Numbered from the stretch's first letter, positions 25,570-35,201 are shown. The stretch: DNA of 52,066 nucleotides from Candidatus Nealsonbacteria bacterium RIFOXYB1_FULL_40_15 (GCA_001821555.1 MHMM01000005.1:6956-59021), one strand, 5' to 3'. Notes: generated by a model from the sequence alone, not told the origin. Numbers and translations are program-made.

Positions 25570-26907
25570 ATGGACAAAAAAACAAAAGAAATATTAGAAG
25601 AATTATATGCTATAGACCAGAGCTTTAGGGGCTATGAGAAGGACTTGGTTGAAATTATCCAGAAGCTTTTGTTGTCTAAGCCAGACACAAAAGTGAATGC
25701 TGAATTTATAAAAAAACTTAAATTGAAGGTGTCTGAAAAGCCGAAGACTTCCAGTATGCTATTCTTTAAATGGGCCCTGGCCGGAGTTTTTGCCTTGGCT
25801 TTGATTATCTTTTTTGCTTATCCAAAACAACAGCAAGATCAACAGTTTGCAGTTGAAGAAAAAATAGAAAAATTAGGCGAGAATGCTTTTGGAAGGATTT
25901 ATTTTTCCCAGCAGGATCAGCAGAAGTCGCTTTCTGTTGAAGGATCAAACAGGGCTTTCGGCGGAGGAGGGGACGATGCAATTATGCCTCCCATAGATAT
26001 GGTCAACTACAGGTATGCATATAAAGGGGAGGATTTTATGGTGGGAGAGGATAAAGTTATTGTCTACAGAAAAGCCAAAGGAAGTTCGATTGGAAATTCC
26101 TTGAATAATCTTCTTGGCGGAATAAGAACCGATCTTTTGGACGCAGGCAAGTTTTCAGACAGGAAAATCGGAAGCTTGGAGTTTTCCGAAGACAGAGATT
26201 TTGGATATTCTGTCTACTTTGACGCAAGGAATGATTCTGTATATATAAATCCAAATTGGGAGAAATGGCCCAATTACGGAGGAGTAACGCCGCTGTCAAA
26301 GTCTGTAGATTCGTCAATTGCAAGACCGGAAGGCAATCCGTTGGATCCGATTCCGGACAGCCATGCAATTTCTATAGCCGACAGTTTTGTTTCTCAATAT
26401 GGCCTGGATATGTCCGATTACGAGAAAGGAGAGGTTTTGAGGTTATGGTATGGAGGAGAAGATGTTGCAGTAGTTTATCCTCTAAAAGTGTCAGGACAAA
26501 TAGCCTATGAGGAAAATGGCCAGAAATACGGTCTTTATGTAAACGTGAGTTCAAGATATGAAAAAGTTACTTCGGCTGGGAATATTTCTCCAAATCTTTT
26601 TGAAAGCTCAGAATATGCTCCTGAATTGGATGCGGGAAAGGCGATAGAAATAGCCGAAAGGGGCGGGATATATGGGTATATACCGCTAATGGAATCCTCC
26701 GTGAGAACCGTGGATATAGAGCTGGGAACGCCCGAGAAAAAACTGGTTAAAATATGGGTTTATAGCGACAAATTCAATTCGGGGGAAATTTTCGCGCCAG
26801 CCCTGGTATTTCCTTTTTTAAACAAGCCGGAAGGATTCTATAGAGACAATATAGTTGTTCCTCTGGTCGGACTCTCAAACGAAGAGCCCGTAAGAGTGAT
26901 GAAATAA
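25570..26907 (+). CDS. Single-TM protein, putative anti-sigma/sensor for preceding ECF factor
   Basis: Starts 22 nt after sigma stop; N-terminal cytoplasmic helix, TM 'FFKWALAGVFALALIIFFAY', large extracytoplasmic domain. Confidence 0.65.
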   Translation: MDKKTKEILEELYAIDQSFRGYEKDLVEIIQKLLLSKPDTKVNAEFIKKLKLKVSEKPKTSSMLFFKWALAGVFALALIIFFAYPKQQQDQQFAVEEKIEKLGENAFGRIYFSQQDQQKSLSVEGSNRAFGGGGDDAIMPPIDMVNYRYAYKGEDFMVGEDKVIVYRKAKGSSIGNSLNNLLGGIRTDLLDAGKFSDRKIGSLEFSEDRDFGYSVYFDARNDSVYINPNWEKWPNYGGVTPLSKSVDSSIARPEGNPLDPIPDSHAISIADSFVSQYGLDMSDYEKGEVLRLWYGGEDVAVVYPLKVSGQIAYEENGQKYGLYVNVSSRYEKVTSAGNISPNLFESSEYAPELDAGKAIEIAERGGIYGYIPLMESSVRTVDIELGTPEKKLVKIWVYSDKFNSGEIFAPALVFPFLNKPEGFYRDNIVVPLVGLSNEEPVRVMK

Positions 26908-26934
26908 AGCTAGTTCTTAGCTTGTAATATACTA

Positions 26935-27480
26935 ATGGGGGAAATTCCTATAGAGGATCAGATCAAACTTGTCCAACAGGGTAGAATTGAGCTTTTTGAC
27001 CGGGTTGTAAAAGAATATGAGGAAAAGCTTTTAAGATACGGCCGGAGGTTTCTGAGCAGAGAGGAAGATATAGAAGAAATAGTCCAGGAAGTGTTTATAA
27101 AAAGCTATGTTAATATAAAGAGCTTTGATTCTTCAAAGAAGTTTTCTCCTTGGATATATAGGATAGCCCATAATGAATTTGTAAACGCCCTAAAGAAAAG
27201 AAGGCCTCTTTATTTTTTTGATTTGGATGTTTTTTTTCCTTATTTTATTTCAAAGGAAAACTTTAATGACGAGTTTGATAAAAAAAGGATGCAAGAGATT
27301 ATAAATAAATATATCGGCAGTCTAGATTATAAATACAAAGAGCCGGTAATCCTTTATTATTTTGAAGACTTAAGCTATAAGGACATATCGGATATATTAA
27401 GGATTCCCGTTTCAACTGTAGGGGTAAGGATTAAAAGAGCCAAAAAAATATTAAAAAATCTATGGACGAAAAAATCTTAG
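26935..27480 (+). CDS. Second ECF-type RNA polymerase sigma factor
   Basis: 'EDIEEIVQEVFIKSYVNIKSFDSSKKFSPWIYRIAHNEFVNALKKRR', region 4 'EPVILYYFEDLSYKDISDILRIPVSTVGVRIKRAKKILK'. Confidence 0.9.
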   Translation: MGEIPIEDQIKLVQQGRIELFDRVVKEYEEKLLRYGRRFLSREEDIEEIVQEVFIKSYVNIKSFDSSKKFSPWIYRIAHNEFVNALKKRRPLYFFDLDVFFPYFISKENFNDEFDKKRMQEIINKYIGSLDYKYKEPVILYYFEDLSYKDISDILRIPVSTVGVRIKRAKKILKNLWTKKS

Positions 27481-27878
27481 AAAAAATCAGGCAATTAAAA
27501 ATGCGTCCCAAATGCTATTTTGTCTTCAAAACAGCGCTTTTGATTATCTTGGTTGCCGTTGCTTTTATCGCGGTTCTTTTCCTTTCTAGCTTTCTTATGT
27601 TCTGCATGTGCTGTTCAGGAATCTTTTTTATCGGGATATTGGCCTTGATATTTCTGCTGATTATATTTATGGAAAAGATAACGAGCGAGGTTTCTTACAG
27701 AAAGCCGCTGGTTTATTCTTTGTTATTTATGATTATCCTGATATTGGTTTTTTCTTCGGCTATAAACAGGATGAAGTTTCACGAGAGAATAGAAAGAAGG
27801 AATCTGCCGATGATCAGAAGAATATACAAAGTTCCCCGTCCGGAATTTGAAATAAAATCCAAAAGGATGATGTATTAA
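27462..27878 (+). CDS. Multi-TM membrane protein, possible anti-sigma partner
   Basis: Overlaps sigma gene; several hydrophobic segments. Confidence 0.6.
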   Translation: MDEKILEKIRQLKMRPKCYFVFKTALLIILVAVAFIAVLFLSSFLMFCMCCSGIFFIGILALIFLLIIFMEKITSEVSYRKPLVYSLLFMIILILVFSSAINRMKFHERIERRNLPMIRRIYKVPRPEFEIKSKRMMY

Positions 27879-27880
27879 GA

Positions 27881-28369
27881 ATGAAAGGTCGCAAAAAACA
27901 AATAATTATTTCCATGAGTAAAAAATTGATTTTTGCATCAGCAGGGGTTATGGCTGTTTTCTTGTTTGCAGGAATTGCAGCCGCCCAATCTTTTGGGGGT
28001 TCTCAAGATATCGTCCAAAGGATCGCTGAAAGGTTCAACCTGGAAGAATCTGCTGTCCAAGAGGTGTTTAATGAAATGAGGGAAGAAAAAATGCTTCAGC
28101 AGGAAGAAAGGGTAGAAGAAAGGCTGGATAAGTTCGTGGAGGACGGAAAGATTACGCAGGATCAGGAAGATCAGATCTTGGCCAAAAGAGAAGAGATCAA
28201 GAATCTTCCTGTAGAGGAAAGAAAAGATGCGGTGGATGAGTTTAGGGAGTGGTCCAAAGAAAACAACATCCCATTTGGCTTTATGGGGCCTTGGGGAAAG
28301 GGACCAAAAGTGGGAAATTGCCCAATGATGGGCGGGTTAGGCCAATTCAATAGAGGCGAAGTAAATTAA
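27881..28369 (+). CDS. Exported helical protein (DUF2680-like)
   Basis: Signal peptide, 'IAERFNLEESAVQEVFNEMREE...', C-terminal GNCPMMGG. Confidence 0.6.
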   Translation: MKGRKKQIIISMSKKLIFASAGVMAVFLFAGIAAAQSFGGSQDIVQRIAERFNLEESAVQEVFNEMREEKMLQQEERVEERLDKFVEDGKITQDQEDQILAKREEIKNLPVEERKDAVDEFREWSKENNIPFGFMGPWGKGPKVGNCPMMGGLGQFNRGEVN

Positions 28370-28381
28370 AAAGTAAAGCAG

Positions 28382-28402
28382 ACAGCCCATAGGGGCTGTT
28401 TT
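28382..28402 (+). terminator. Intrinsic terminator
   Basis: ACAGCCC-atag-GGGCTGT-ttt. Confidence 0.7.
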
Positions 28403-28454
28403 GCATTTTAAGAAACCTGCTTGACTAGATGTTTCAGTATGATAGTATAAACCC

Positions 28455-28473
28455 ATACCCTAGGTAGGGGTAT
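28455..28473 (+). promoter_or_regulatory. Candidate CsoR operator (ATACCC-N7-GGGTAT)
   Basis: ATACCCtaggtagGGGTAT just downstream of a TATGAT/GTATAA -10-like region and upstream of csoR-like gene. Confidence 0.65.
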
Positions 28474-28480
28474 TAATACT

Positions 28481-28588
28481 ATGTTAAAACATTGCAAATG
28501 TAATCCCCGGAAAACCGAGAATGAATACTGTGATCATTGCGGAAGAAAAAAAGACGAATGTGCTTGCGACAACAATGAAGCCGAATAA
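28481..28588 (+). CDS. 35-aa Cys-rich microprotein (putative metal-binding)
   Basis: MLKHCKCNPRKTENEYCDHCGRKKDECACDNNEAE*; below the ORF-track size cutoff; ends overlapping the csoR-like start at 28575. Confidence 0.65.
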   Translation: MLKHCKCNPRKTENEYCDHCGRKKDECACDNNEAE

Positions 28589-28850
28589 AAAACAGAGGGC
28601 TTTAATTAATTTTAAAAAAGCCCAGAGTTTGATTGGAAAAATCATAGAAATGGTGGAAGCAGATGAATACTGCATAAATATAATGCAGCAGAATTTGGCT
28701 GTCCTTGGCCTATTGAAATCTGTCCATCAGATGCTTATGGAAAACCATCTCAACACTTGTTTTAAGAAAGCCATAGACTCAAAAGATAATAAAAAGAAAA
28801 ACAAAATGGCGGAGGAGATACTAAAAGTAACTAAATTATTTAATAGATGA
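28575..28850 (+). CDS. csoR: CsoR/RcnR-family metal-sensing repressor
   Basis: 'KKAQSLIGKIIEMVEADEYCINIMQQNLAVLGLLKSVHQMLMENHLNTCF' with Cys..His..Cys ligand pattern; ATG 28575 preferred over track start 28521. Confidence 0.82.
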   Translation: MKPNKKQRALINFKKAQSLIGKIIEMVEADEYCINIMQQNLAVLGLLKSVHQMLMENHLNTCFKKAIDSKDNKKKNKMAEEILKVTKLFNR

Positions 28851-29224
28851 AGGGCATCAAAGGATTTATTATGCTTGTTCTTGCTGCTTTCCTGGCGGGA
28901 AGCTTCAATATTTGTTTTTTGCATACAGAAGATGCCCTTGCCTTGGGTGGCAAGATGGATCCGGAAAGTTTTGATATTTGCCCGAAAACGGACGGTTCGA
29001 CCAAAGACGGCGAAACCAGCCAGCAGAATTTTTTATACTGCTGTTTTTCGCATGCTCAAGCAAAAAAAGAAGCTCCCGACAGCGAAAAAGGATGTTACGA
29101 ATTTACTTTTTTAGAATCAGAAGATGAGCCACCTTGCATAAGCCAGATATTTTATTTTAAGGATTCTTTTGATTTTTTTGCCTATGAAGATTTATCTCTT
29201 CTGTCCGTTTTTAAGAAAGAATAA
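28847..29224 (+). CDS. Exported Cys-containing hypothetical protein of copper operon
   Basis: ATGA-type overlap with csoR; signal peptide; six or more Cys. Confidence 0.65.
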   Translation: MKGIKGFIMLVLAAFLAGSFNICFLHTEDALALGGKMDPESFDICPKTDGSTKDGETSQQNFLYCCFSHAQAKKEAPDSEKGCYEFTFLESEDEPPCISQIFYFKDSFDFFAYEDLSLLSVFKKE

Positions 29225-29291
29225 ACAAAATCTTATGCTATTTTTCCCTAAATAGCGTTGGTTTAGGGTTGTTTTACTTTGTAATAAATTT

Positions 29292-30647
29292 ATGTTTACA
29301 CTCAAAGAATATACTTATTTCGTAAACGGCATGCACTGCGCCTCATGCGAGATAATAATAGAAAAAAAACTGCTTGAGTTCAAAGAAATAAAGTCAGTTG
29401 ATGCAAAAACGGAAAAAGGGGAGGTATTAATTGAATATGTGGGAGAAAAGCCTTCTTTAAACCAGCTTAATAAGTGTTTTAGGGAAGAAAAATACATCTT
29501 TTCTGACAAACCAATTCTGTTCTCAAAAAAAGGATTTATGCGATCTGTTCTGACCGCCATAATCTTAATCGGAGCATTTCTTTTGTTAAATAGGCTGGGT
29601 TTTTCAAGCATAGCCAACATTAATTCTTCCTCCTCTTTAATTTCTTTTTTCATCTTCGGCTTGATTGCCGGCCTTTCCAGCTGTGCGGCTCTCGTCGGGG
29701 GGATTGTTCTGTCTATGTCAAAACAATGGCTCCAGTATTATTCGGACAAAGATTCTGTTTATGAGAAGCTGAAACCCCATCTGATGTTCAATATTGGAAG
29801 GATTGTGTCTTATGCTGTATTCGGAGCGGTATTGGGGATCATAGGAAGCCAGCTTAAAATCTCATTGACGTTCACCTCGTTATTGATCATTGTTGTTTCG
29901 CTGGCAATGGCTTTCTTTGGGGCCCAAATGCTTGGAATCAAGGCCATTAAAAGATTCCAAGCATCGGCTCCGAAGTTTATTTCCCGCTATATTGCCAATG
30001 AAGAAAACTTCAAGGGTAGAAAAATGCCTTTCATAATGGGAGCCTTGACGTTTTTTCTTCCCTGCGGATTTACTGTTTCGGCCCAGGGGGTAGCTCTACT
30101 GTCGGCAAGTCCTGTCCAAAGCTCTCTTATTATGCTTGCTTTTGCCCTGGGAACATCCTTTCCTCTTTTGGGCATAGGATTGTCAGCCATAAAGTTTTCC
30201 AAACCCGAGCTAACTTTGCAGTTTTCAAGAATTGCCGGAATAATGATTCTTTTTTTTGCTGTTTTCAATATAAACAGCCAGCTGGCCGTTTTGGGATTTA
30301 AAAATCTAGCGGATCTGGATTTGTTCCGGGCAAATGCGATCACGTATAACGAAAGAGATTTGCCAGAGATAATTAATGGAAAGCAGGTTATAAAAATGGA
30401 TGCAATGTCTTATGGTTATAAGCCGAATAATTTCAAAGTGAGAGCAAATATTCCCGTAAGATGGGAAATAACAGACAAAGGAACCTCTGGCTGCGCAAAC
30501 GCTATTATTTCTAATAGCCTCTTTCCTGACCAGATTTCTTTGAAGCCGGGCCAAATAAGCGTTAAAGAGTTTATTCCTCAAAAGCCCGGAAGATATAAAT
30601 TTAGCTGCTGGATGGGAATGATCTCCGGCGCGATAGAAGTAATATGA
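29292..30647 (+). CDS. HMA - TauE/SafE (DsbD-like TM) - cupredoxin-like fusion protein
   Basis: N-terminal 'VNGMHCASCEIII' HMA, multi-TM core, C-terminal 'ANAIISNSLF...YKFSCWMGM' cupredoxin-like ligands. Confidence 0.8.
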   Translation: MFTLKEYTYFVNGMHCASCEIIIEKKLLEFKEIKSVDAKTEKGEVLIEYVGEKPSLNQLNKCFREEKYIFSDKPILFSKKGFMRSVLTAIILIGAFLLLNRLGFSSIANINSSSSLISFFIFGLIAGLSSCAALVGGIVLSMSKQWLQYYSDKDSVYEKLKPHLMFNIGRIVSYAVFGAVLGIIGSQLKISLTFTSLLIIVVSLAMAFFGAQMLGIKAIKRFQASAPKFISRYIANEENFKGRKMPFIMGALTFFLPCGFTVSAQGVALLSASPVQSSLIMLAFALGTSFPLLGIGLSAIKFSKPELTLQFSRIAGIMILFFAVFNINSQLAVLGFKNLADLDLFRANAITYNERDLPEIINGKQVIKMDAMSYGYKPNNFKVRANIPVRWEITDKGTSGCANAIISNSLFPDQISLKPGQISVKEFIPQKPGRYKFSCWMGMISGAIEVI

Positions 30648-30790
30648 GCAAGATACTTTTAATTTTTATTGCAATAATTGCATCGCTTTCGAGCACAGCT
30701 CTGTTTTACGGGTATGCAAGGGAAAGCGCGCCTCCGAGAGCCGATTCAATTAATGAAGAATCAGAACAGCCGGTTGCGGACTTGTTCTGA
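30644..30790 (+). CDS. 48-aa single-TM/exported small protein
   Basis: ATGA overlap with preceding stop; MSKILLIFIAIIASLSSTALFYGYARESAPPRADSINEESEQPVADLF*; not in ORF track. Confidence 0.6.
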   Translation: MSKILLIFIAIIASLSSTALFYGYARESAPPRADSINEESEQPVADLF

Positions 30791-30799
30791 TTATAAAAT

Positions 30800-33136
30800 A
30801 TGGAAACAGTCAATTTAACAATTTCAGGAATGCATTGCGCTTCATGCGCCAGACTGATCGAAAAATCAATTAAAAAAATAAATGGAGTCAGCAAAATAAA
30901 TGTGAATTTTGCCGCAGAAAAAGCATTTATTGTTTTTGACGAGAAGATTGTCGGCAAAGATGTTTTTATCAGGGCAATTGCAAAAGCAGGATATAGCGCG
31001 GCCGAGGAAGACAAGGAAAAAGATTCTAAAAAAAAGGAAGCTGCCGTTTCCACCGTTTTTAGAAAGTTTATTTTCAGTTTTGCCATAAGCCTTCCTATGC
31101 TTTATTTCATGCTTTTTGATTTTTTTGATCAGCTTCCTGGCAAAAGCCAGCTTTTCCCTTATATAGGAATAATTTCCTTGCTTTTGACTTTGCCGATTCA
31201 ATTTGTAATCGGAGCTGGTTTTTACAAGGGGATGTGGTCTGGCATTAAGATGAAAACTTTTAATATGGATTCTTTGATCGCGATAGGAACTTCTACGGCT
31301 TTCATCTATAGTTTAGTTAACATGGCTGTTTATTTCTCCAAAACAGGATCTTTAATCGGAATCAACGGATCAAAAGTGCCAGATTTGTATTTTGAGACTG
31401 CCGCATTCCTTATAACCTTCGTTCTTCTCGGAAAATGGCTTGAAGCAAGAACTAAAAGCAGGGCTTCAGATGCTATTAAAAAGCTGATGGGGTTGCAACC
31501 AAAAACAGCGAGAGTGATACGGATGAATCAAGCCCAAGATATTCCTATAAGCGAAGTTGTCCAGGGCGATACGGTTTTGGCGCGTCCTGGCGAGAAAATT
31601 CCAACTGATGGAAAAATTACAAAGGGAAGTTCATTCGTGGACGAATCTATGATTACAGGCGAAAGCATGCCTGTTGGAAAAAATGTGGGGGATAATGTTA
31701 CAGGAGGGACAGTGAATAAAACGGGTAGCTTTGAATTTTCCGCATCAAGAGTCGGAGGGGAAACTGTTTTGTCCCAGATTATCAGACTGATAGAAGAGGC
31801 GCAGAATTCAAAAGCTCCCATTCAAAATTTTTCCGATAGGATTTCATCCTGGTTTGTCCCGATTGTTATCGGAATAGCATTGTTAACTTTTGCAATATGG
31901 TATTTCTTTCTTGGATCGGAACTAAGTTATTCTTTAATGGCCTTTACTGCAGTGATTGTGATCGCCTGTCCCTGTGCACTGGGTCTTGCCACGCCCACTT
32001 CATTGATGGCCGGGACAGGAAAGGGAGCCGAATACGGAATTCTGATAAAGGGAGGCGAGCCCTTAGAAGCTGCTTGTAAAATAAACACAATTGTTTTTGA
32101 CAAAACAGGGACCATCACTAAAGGTAAGCCCGAAGTGACAAATATATGCAAATTCGGATCAATAGAAAAGGGGGAAATAATGAAAATCTCTGCTAGTCTT
32201 GAAAAACAGTCTGAGCATCCGCTGGCAGAAGCAATATTTAGTTATGCAAAAGAAAAGTCCATTATTATTGAAGACGTGAATAATTTTAATGCGATTCCGG
32301 GAAGGGGCGTTTCTGGCGACATAAAAAGTAAAAAGTATTTCTTGGGAAACAGGGTGCTTGTTTCGGGATTCTTAAATTTGCCCATTGACAAATTTAGCAG
32401 AGAGATAGAAGATTTAGAAGAACAAGGAAAAACAGTTATGATTCTAGCGGACGCAAAAGATATTTTAGGAGCTGTCGCGGTTGCAGATACAATCAGGCCC
32501 AGCTCATTAAAAGCAATAAAAATGCTCAAAGAAATGGGTATGAACATATTTATGATAACCGGGGACAATAAAAGAACGGCAATGGCGATTGCCTCTGAAA
32601 CGGGCATTGAAAATGTTTTGGCCGAAGTGTTGCCCAAAGACAAAGCAGATGAAGTTAAAAAGCTTCAGCGGAAAGGATTTAAAGTAGCCATGGTGGGAGA
32701 CGGCGTAAACGATGCTCCGGCCTTAGCCCAGGCCGATCTGGGGATTGCTATGGGTTCTGGAACGGATGTTGCCATGGAAGCGGGCGGAATTGTTATAATG
32801 AAAAACGACATAAGCGACATTCCGACTGCCTTTGAACTGTCAAAAGAAACAGTGGGAAAAATAAAGCAGAACCTTTTCTTCGCTTTGTTCTATAATATTT
32901 CTGCCATACCGATAGCAGCAAGAGCATTTGCTTTTTGGGGGGTTGTATTAAAGCCCGAACTGGCAGGGCTAGCCATGGCCTTAAGCTCTGTTTCGGTAGT
33001 GGTTAACTCATTGTTTTTAAGGCTTTTCAGGCCGGGCAGAAAGAATTACGTATCCTTGATAGCTCCTGTTATAATGCTTATTATCTTCGCATTATTATTT
33101 ATTGAATTTGCAAGATTTAGTTCTAGAGCAATGTAA
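30800..33136 (+). CDS. copA: Copper-translocating P1B-type ATPase
   Basis: HMA '[11 protein letters not shown]', '[31 protein letters not shown]', 'DKTGTITKG', '[32 protein letters not shown]'. Confidence 0.95.
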   Translation: METVNLTISGMHCASCARLIEKSIKKINGVSKINVNFAAEKAFIVFDEKIVGKDVFIRAIAKAGYSAAEEDKEKDSKKKEAAVSTVFRKFIFSFAISLPMLYFMLFDFFDQLPGKSQLFPYIGIISLLLTLPIQFVIGAGFYKGMWSGIKMKTFNMDSLIAIGTSTAFIYSLVNMAVYFSKTGSLIGINGSKVPDLYFETAAFLITFVLLGKWLEARTKSRASDAIKKLMGLQPKTARVIRMNQAQDIPISEVVQGDTVLARPGEKIPTDGKITKGSSFVDESMITGESMPVGKNVGDNVTGGTVNKTGSFEFSASRVGGETVLSQIIRLIEEAQNSKAPIQNFSDRISSWFVPIVIGIALLTFAIWYFFLGSELSYSLMAFTAVIVIACPCALGLATPTSLMAGTGKGAEYGILIKGGEPLEAACKINTIVFDKTGTITKGKPEVTNICKFGSIEKGEIMKISASLEKQSEHPLAEAIFSYAKEKSIIIEDVNNFNAIPGRGVSGDIKSKKYFLGNRVLVSGFLNLPIDKFSREIEDLEEQGKTVMILADAKDILGAVAVADTIRPSSLKAIKMLKEMGMNIFMITGDNKRTAMAIASETGIENVLAEVLPKDKADEVKKLQRKGFKVAMVGDGVNDAPALAQADLGIAMGSGTDVAMEAGGIVIMKNDISDIPTAFELSKETVGKIKQNLFFALFYNISAIPIAARAFAFWGVVLKPELAGLAMALSSVSVVVNSLFLRLFRPGRKNYVSLIAPVIMLIIFALLFIEFARFSSRAM

Positions 33137-33143
33137 AACTAAA

Positions 33144-33797
33144 ATGATACTGCCCTCAATTACAACAACTGAAGGATCTGATTGGAAAAAGAAGATAAAA
33201 GAAGCAGAGGAGCTGGATGAAGTCTGCTTTTTTTTGACCTGCCTAGAACGCAAAGAGCGGGAAGAGTTTTACTTTTTGGCAAGAAAAATAAAAAGAGCGC
33301 CCTTTGTCCACCTAAGAAGCGATATGGGCGCTGACGAGATAGAGCTTCTTAAAAATAACTTTGGATCAAAAATATTCAACATACATACTCTTAGAGAACA
33401 TCCCCTGGAAAAAGACCTTTCCGAATTTAAAAAAAGCATTTTCATAGAAAATATTTATTTCCCTTTGGACGAAAAGGAGCTGAAGGAGTTCGGGGGGATA
33501 TGCCTTGATTTTGCCCATCTTGAGAATGACAGGATTCTTGAAAAAGAAAAATATCAGCGCAATCTTTCTGTCATTAAAAATTTTCCAATAGGATGCTGCC
33601 ATATAAGCTGCGTGAAGAAAAAGCCCAGGCTTGACCATAGAAATTTCCTAAGATATGACAGCCATCAAATGGGAGAATTGAAAGAGCTTGATTATCTTAG
33701 GGGGTATAAAGATTATTTTTCTGGAATCTTAGCCATAGAACTTGAAAATAGCATTGAAGACCAGCTAAAAGCGATAGAATATATAAGATCTTTTTAG
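33144..33797 (+). CDS. Hypothetical protein (TIM-barrel-like sugar phosphate isomerase/epimerase-like?)
   Basis: Intact ORF; ATG start near 33144 preferred over TTG 33102 inside copA. Confidence 0.55.
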   Translation: MILPSITTTEGSDWKKKIKEAEELDEVCFFLTCLERKEREEFYFLARKIKRAPFVHLRSDMGADEIELLKNNFGSKIFNIHTLREHPLEKDLSEFKKSIFIENIYFPLDEKELKEFGGICLDFAHLENDRILEKEKYQRNLSVIKNFPIGCCHISCVKKKPRLDHRNFLRYDSHQMGELKELDYLRGYKDYFSGILAIELENSIEDQLKAIEYIRSF

Positions 33798-33841
33798 AAT
33801 TATTAATCATAAGTTAATACGATTCTATGTATTTTTAGGAT

Positions 33842-34153
33842 ATGATTTTGAATTCACTGGACTATTTTTCAAAAAATAGGGAAAAGATGAAAAAACTTGT
33901 CTTAATCGGAGGAATATTTAACGCCCTGTATGCTGAACAAATTGAGTTTTTTGAGAAAGCAAAAAAACTGGGGGATACCCTGGCGGTGCATGTAGCCGGA
34001 GAAAAGAAGGGAATCTTAAGGTCCAGAAAAAGAGCGGAGCTTGTTTCGGCCATAAAGCACGTGGATATTGTTTTCATTTCTAATAAGGATATAGGAAGCA
34101 AAAGTATTATGGAAAAAATAAAGCCGGATCTTTTTTATATGTTTCCTCATTGA
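33842..34153 (+). CDS. Degenerate cytidylyltransferase-like protein lacking HxGH
   Basis: 'KLVLIGGIFNALYAEQIEFFEKAKKLGDTLAVHV' aligned to next gene. Confidence 0.75.
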   Translation: MILNSLDYFSKNREKMKKLVLIGGIFNALYAEQIEFFEKAKKLGDTLAVHVAGEKKGILRSRKRAELVSAIKHVDIVFISNKDIGSKSIMEKIKPDLFYMFPH

Positions 34154-34156
34154 TTT

Positions 34157-34507
34157 ATGGCAAGCATAAAGTATTTGGCTGACAATAGGCATAAGATGAA
34201 AAGACTTGTTTTGGCAGGCGGTATTTTTGATGTTATCCATATAGGCCATATTAATTATTTCAAAAAAGCCAAATCTCTCGGGGACACCTTGGCAGTCCAT
34301 ATAACCGAAGGAAAAAGCTTTTTTAACGCCAAAAAAAGAGCGGCAGCTATTTCGGCGATTAAGTTTGTGGACTTTGTTTTTATTGCTCCCGGCGATTTCT
34401 GCGATAAAAATATTCTAAAAAAACTAAAGCCGGATATCTTAATGCTTAATGACGGTCCCGATAAATTTGATTGCAAGGGAACGGTCGTATTCAGGAAGTA
34501 TTTTTGA
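34157..34507 (+). CDS. Cytidylyltransferase-like nucleotidyltransferase
   Basis: 'RLVLAGGIFDVIHIGHINYFKKAKSLGDTLAVHIT' with HIGH motif. Confidence 0.85.
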   Translation: MASIKYLADNRHKMKRLVLAGGIFDVIHIGHINYFKKAKSLGDTLAVHITEGKSFFNAKKRAAAISAIKFVDFVFIAPGDFCDKNILKKLKPDILMLNDGPDKFDCKGTVVFRKYF

Positions 34508-34538
34508 AAAGTTCTGCATTTCTGCTATAAATACAGTA

Positions 34539-35201
34539 ATGGATGCGCTTTATGAAGATAACCACATTATTGCTGTTTTTAAGCCCGCAGGAGTTTTAGT
34601 CCAAGAAGATTCTTCCGGAGACGAAAGCTTGCAGAAGCAAGTTAAGGGTTTTTTAAAACAAAAATACGGAAAGAAAGGCAATGTTTTTCTTGGTGTCTTG
34701 CACAGAATAGATAGGCCTGTTTCTGGAATTGTGCTTTTTGCAAAAACCACCAAAGGGGCATCAAGGATTTCAGCCCAATTCAGGGCCGGAGAAATCCAAA
34801 AGACTTATCTTGTCTTGGTTTCGGGTTTGCCCAAAGATTCTGAAGGATGCCTGAAGAATTTACTTGAAAAAAGAGGCGGAAAAGCCATTATTTCGGTTAA
34901 GGGAAAAGAATCAATACTTTGCTATAAGGTTTTGAAATCCAACGGGGAATATTCGCTTCTTGAGTTAACTCCTAAAACAGGAAGGTTTCACCAGATAAGG
35001 GCCCAGCTTTCTAATATGGGAAACCCCATTCTGGACGATTTAAAATATGGAGGGAAGCTGTTTTTTAAGAACAGGAGCATTGCCCTTGTGGCTTCGGGGA
35101 TTTCTTTTAAAAAAGCGGTTGGGGGAGAAAAAGTAGAGCTTTCTATAAACATGCCCAGCGAATGGGAGCGTGTTTTTAAAAATAATGTACAGAAAAGATA
35201 G
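34539..35201 (+). CDS. RluA-family pseudouridine synthase
   Basis: 'DNHIIAVFKPAGVLVQ', 'HRIDRPVSGIVLFAKT', 'KTGRFHQIRAQL'; start revised from 34449. Confidence 0.9.
   Translation: MDALYEDNHIIAVFKPAGVLVQEDSSGDESLQKQVKGFLKQKYGKKGNVFLGVLHRIDRPVSGIVLFAKTTKGASRISAQFRAGEIQKTYLVLVSGLPKDSEGCLKNLLEKRGGKAIISVKGKESILCYKVLKSNGEYSLLELTPKTGRFHQIRAQLSNMGNPILDDLKYGGKLFFKNRSIALVASGISFKKAVGGEKVELSINMPSEWERVFKNNVQKR

Noticed and set aside
28521-28574. Upstream start for the CsoR-like ORF (MNTVIIAEEKKTNVLATT)
   Set aside because: Overlaps the Cys-rich microprotein in another frame and is not CsoR-like; ATG 28575 fits the family better.
33102-33143. TTG start of the ORF following copA
   Set aside because: Lies within the copA 3' end; ATG near 33144 is more plausible.
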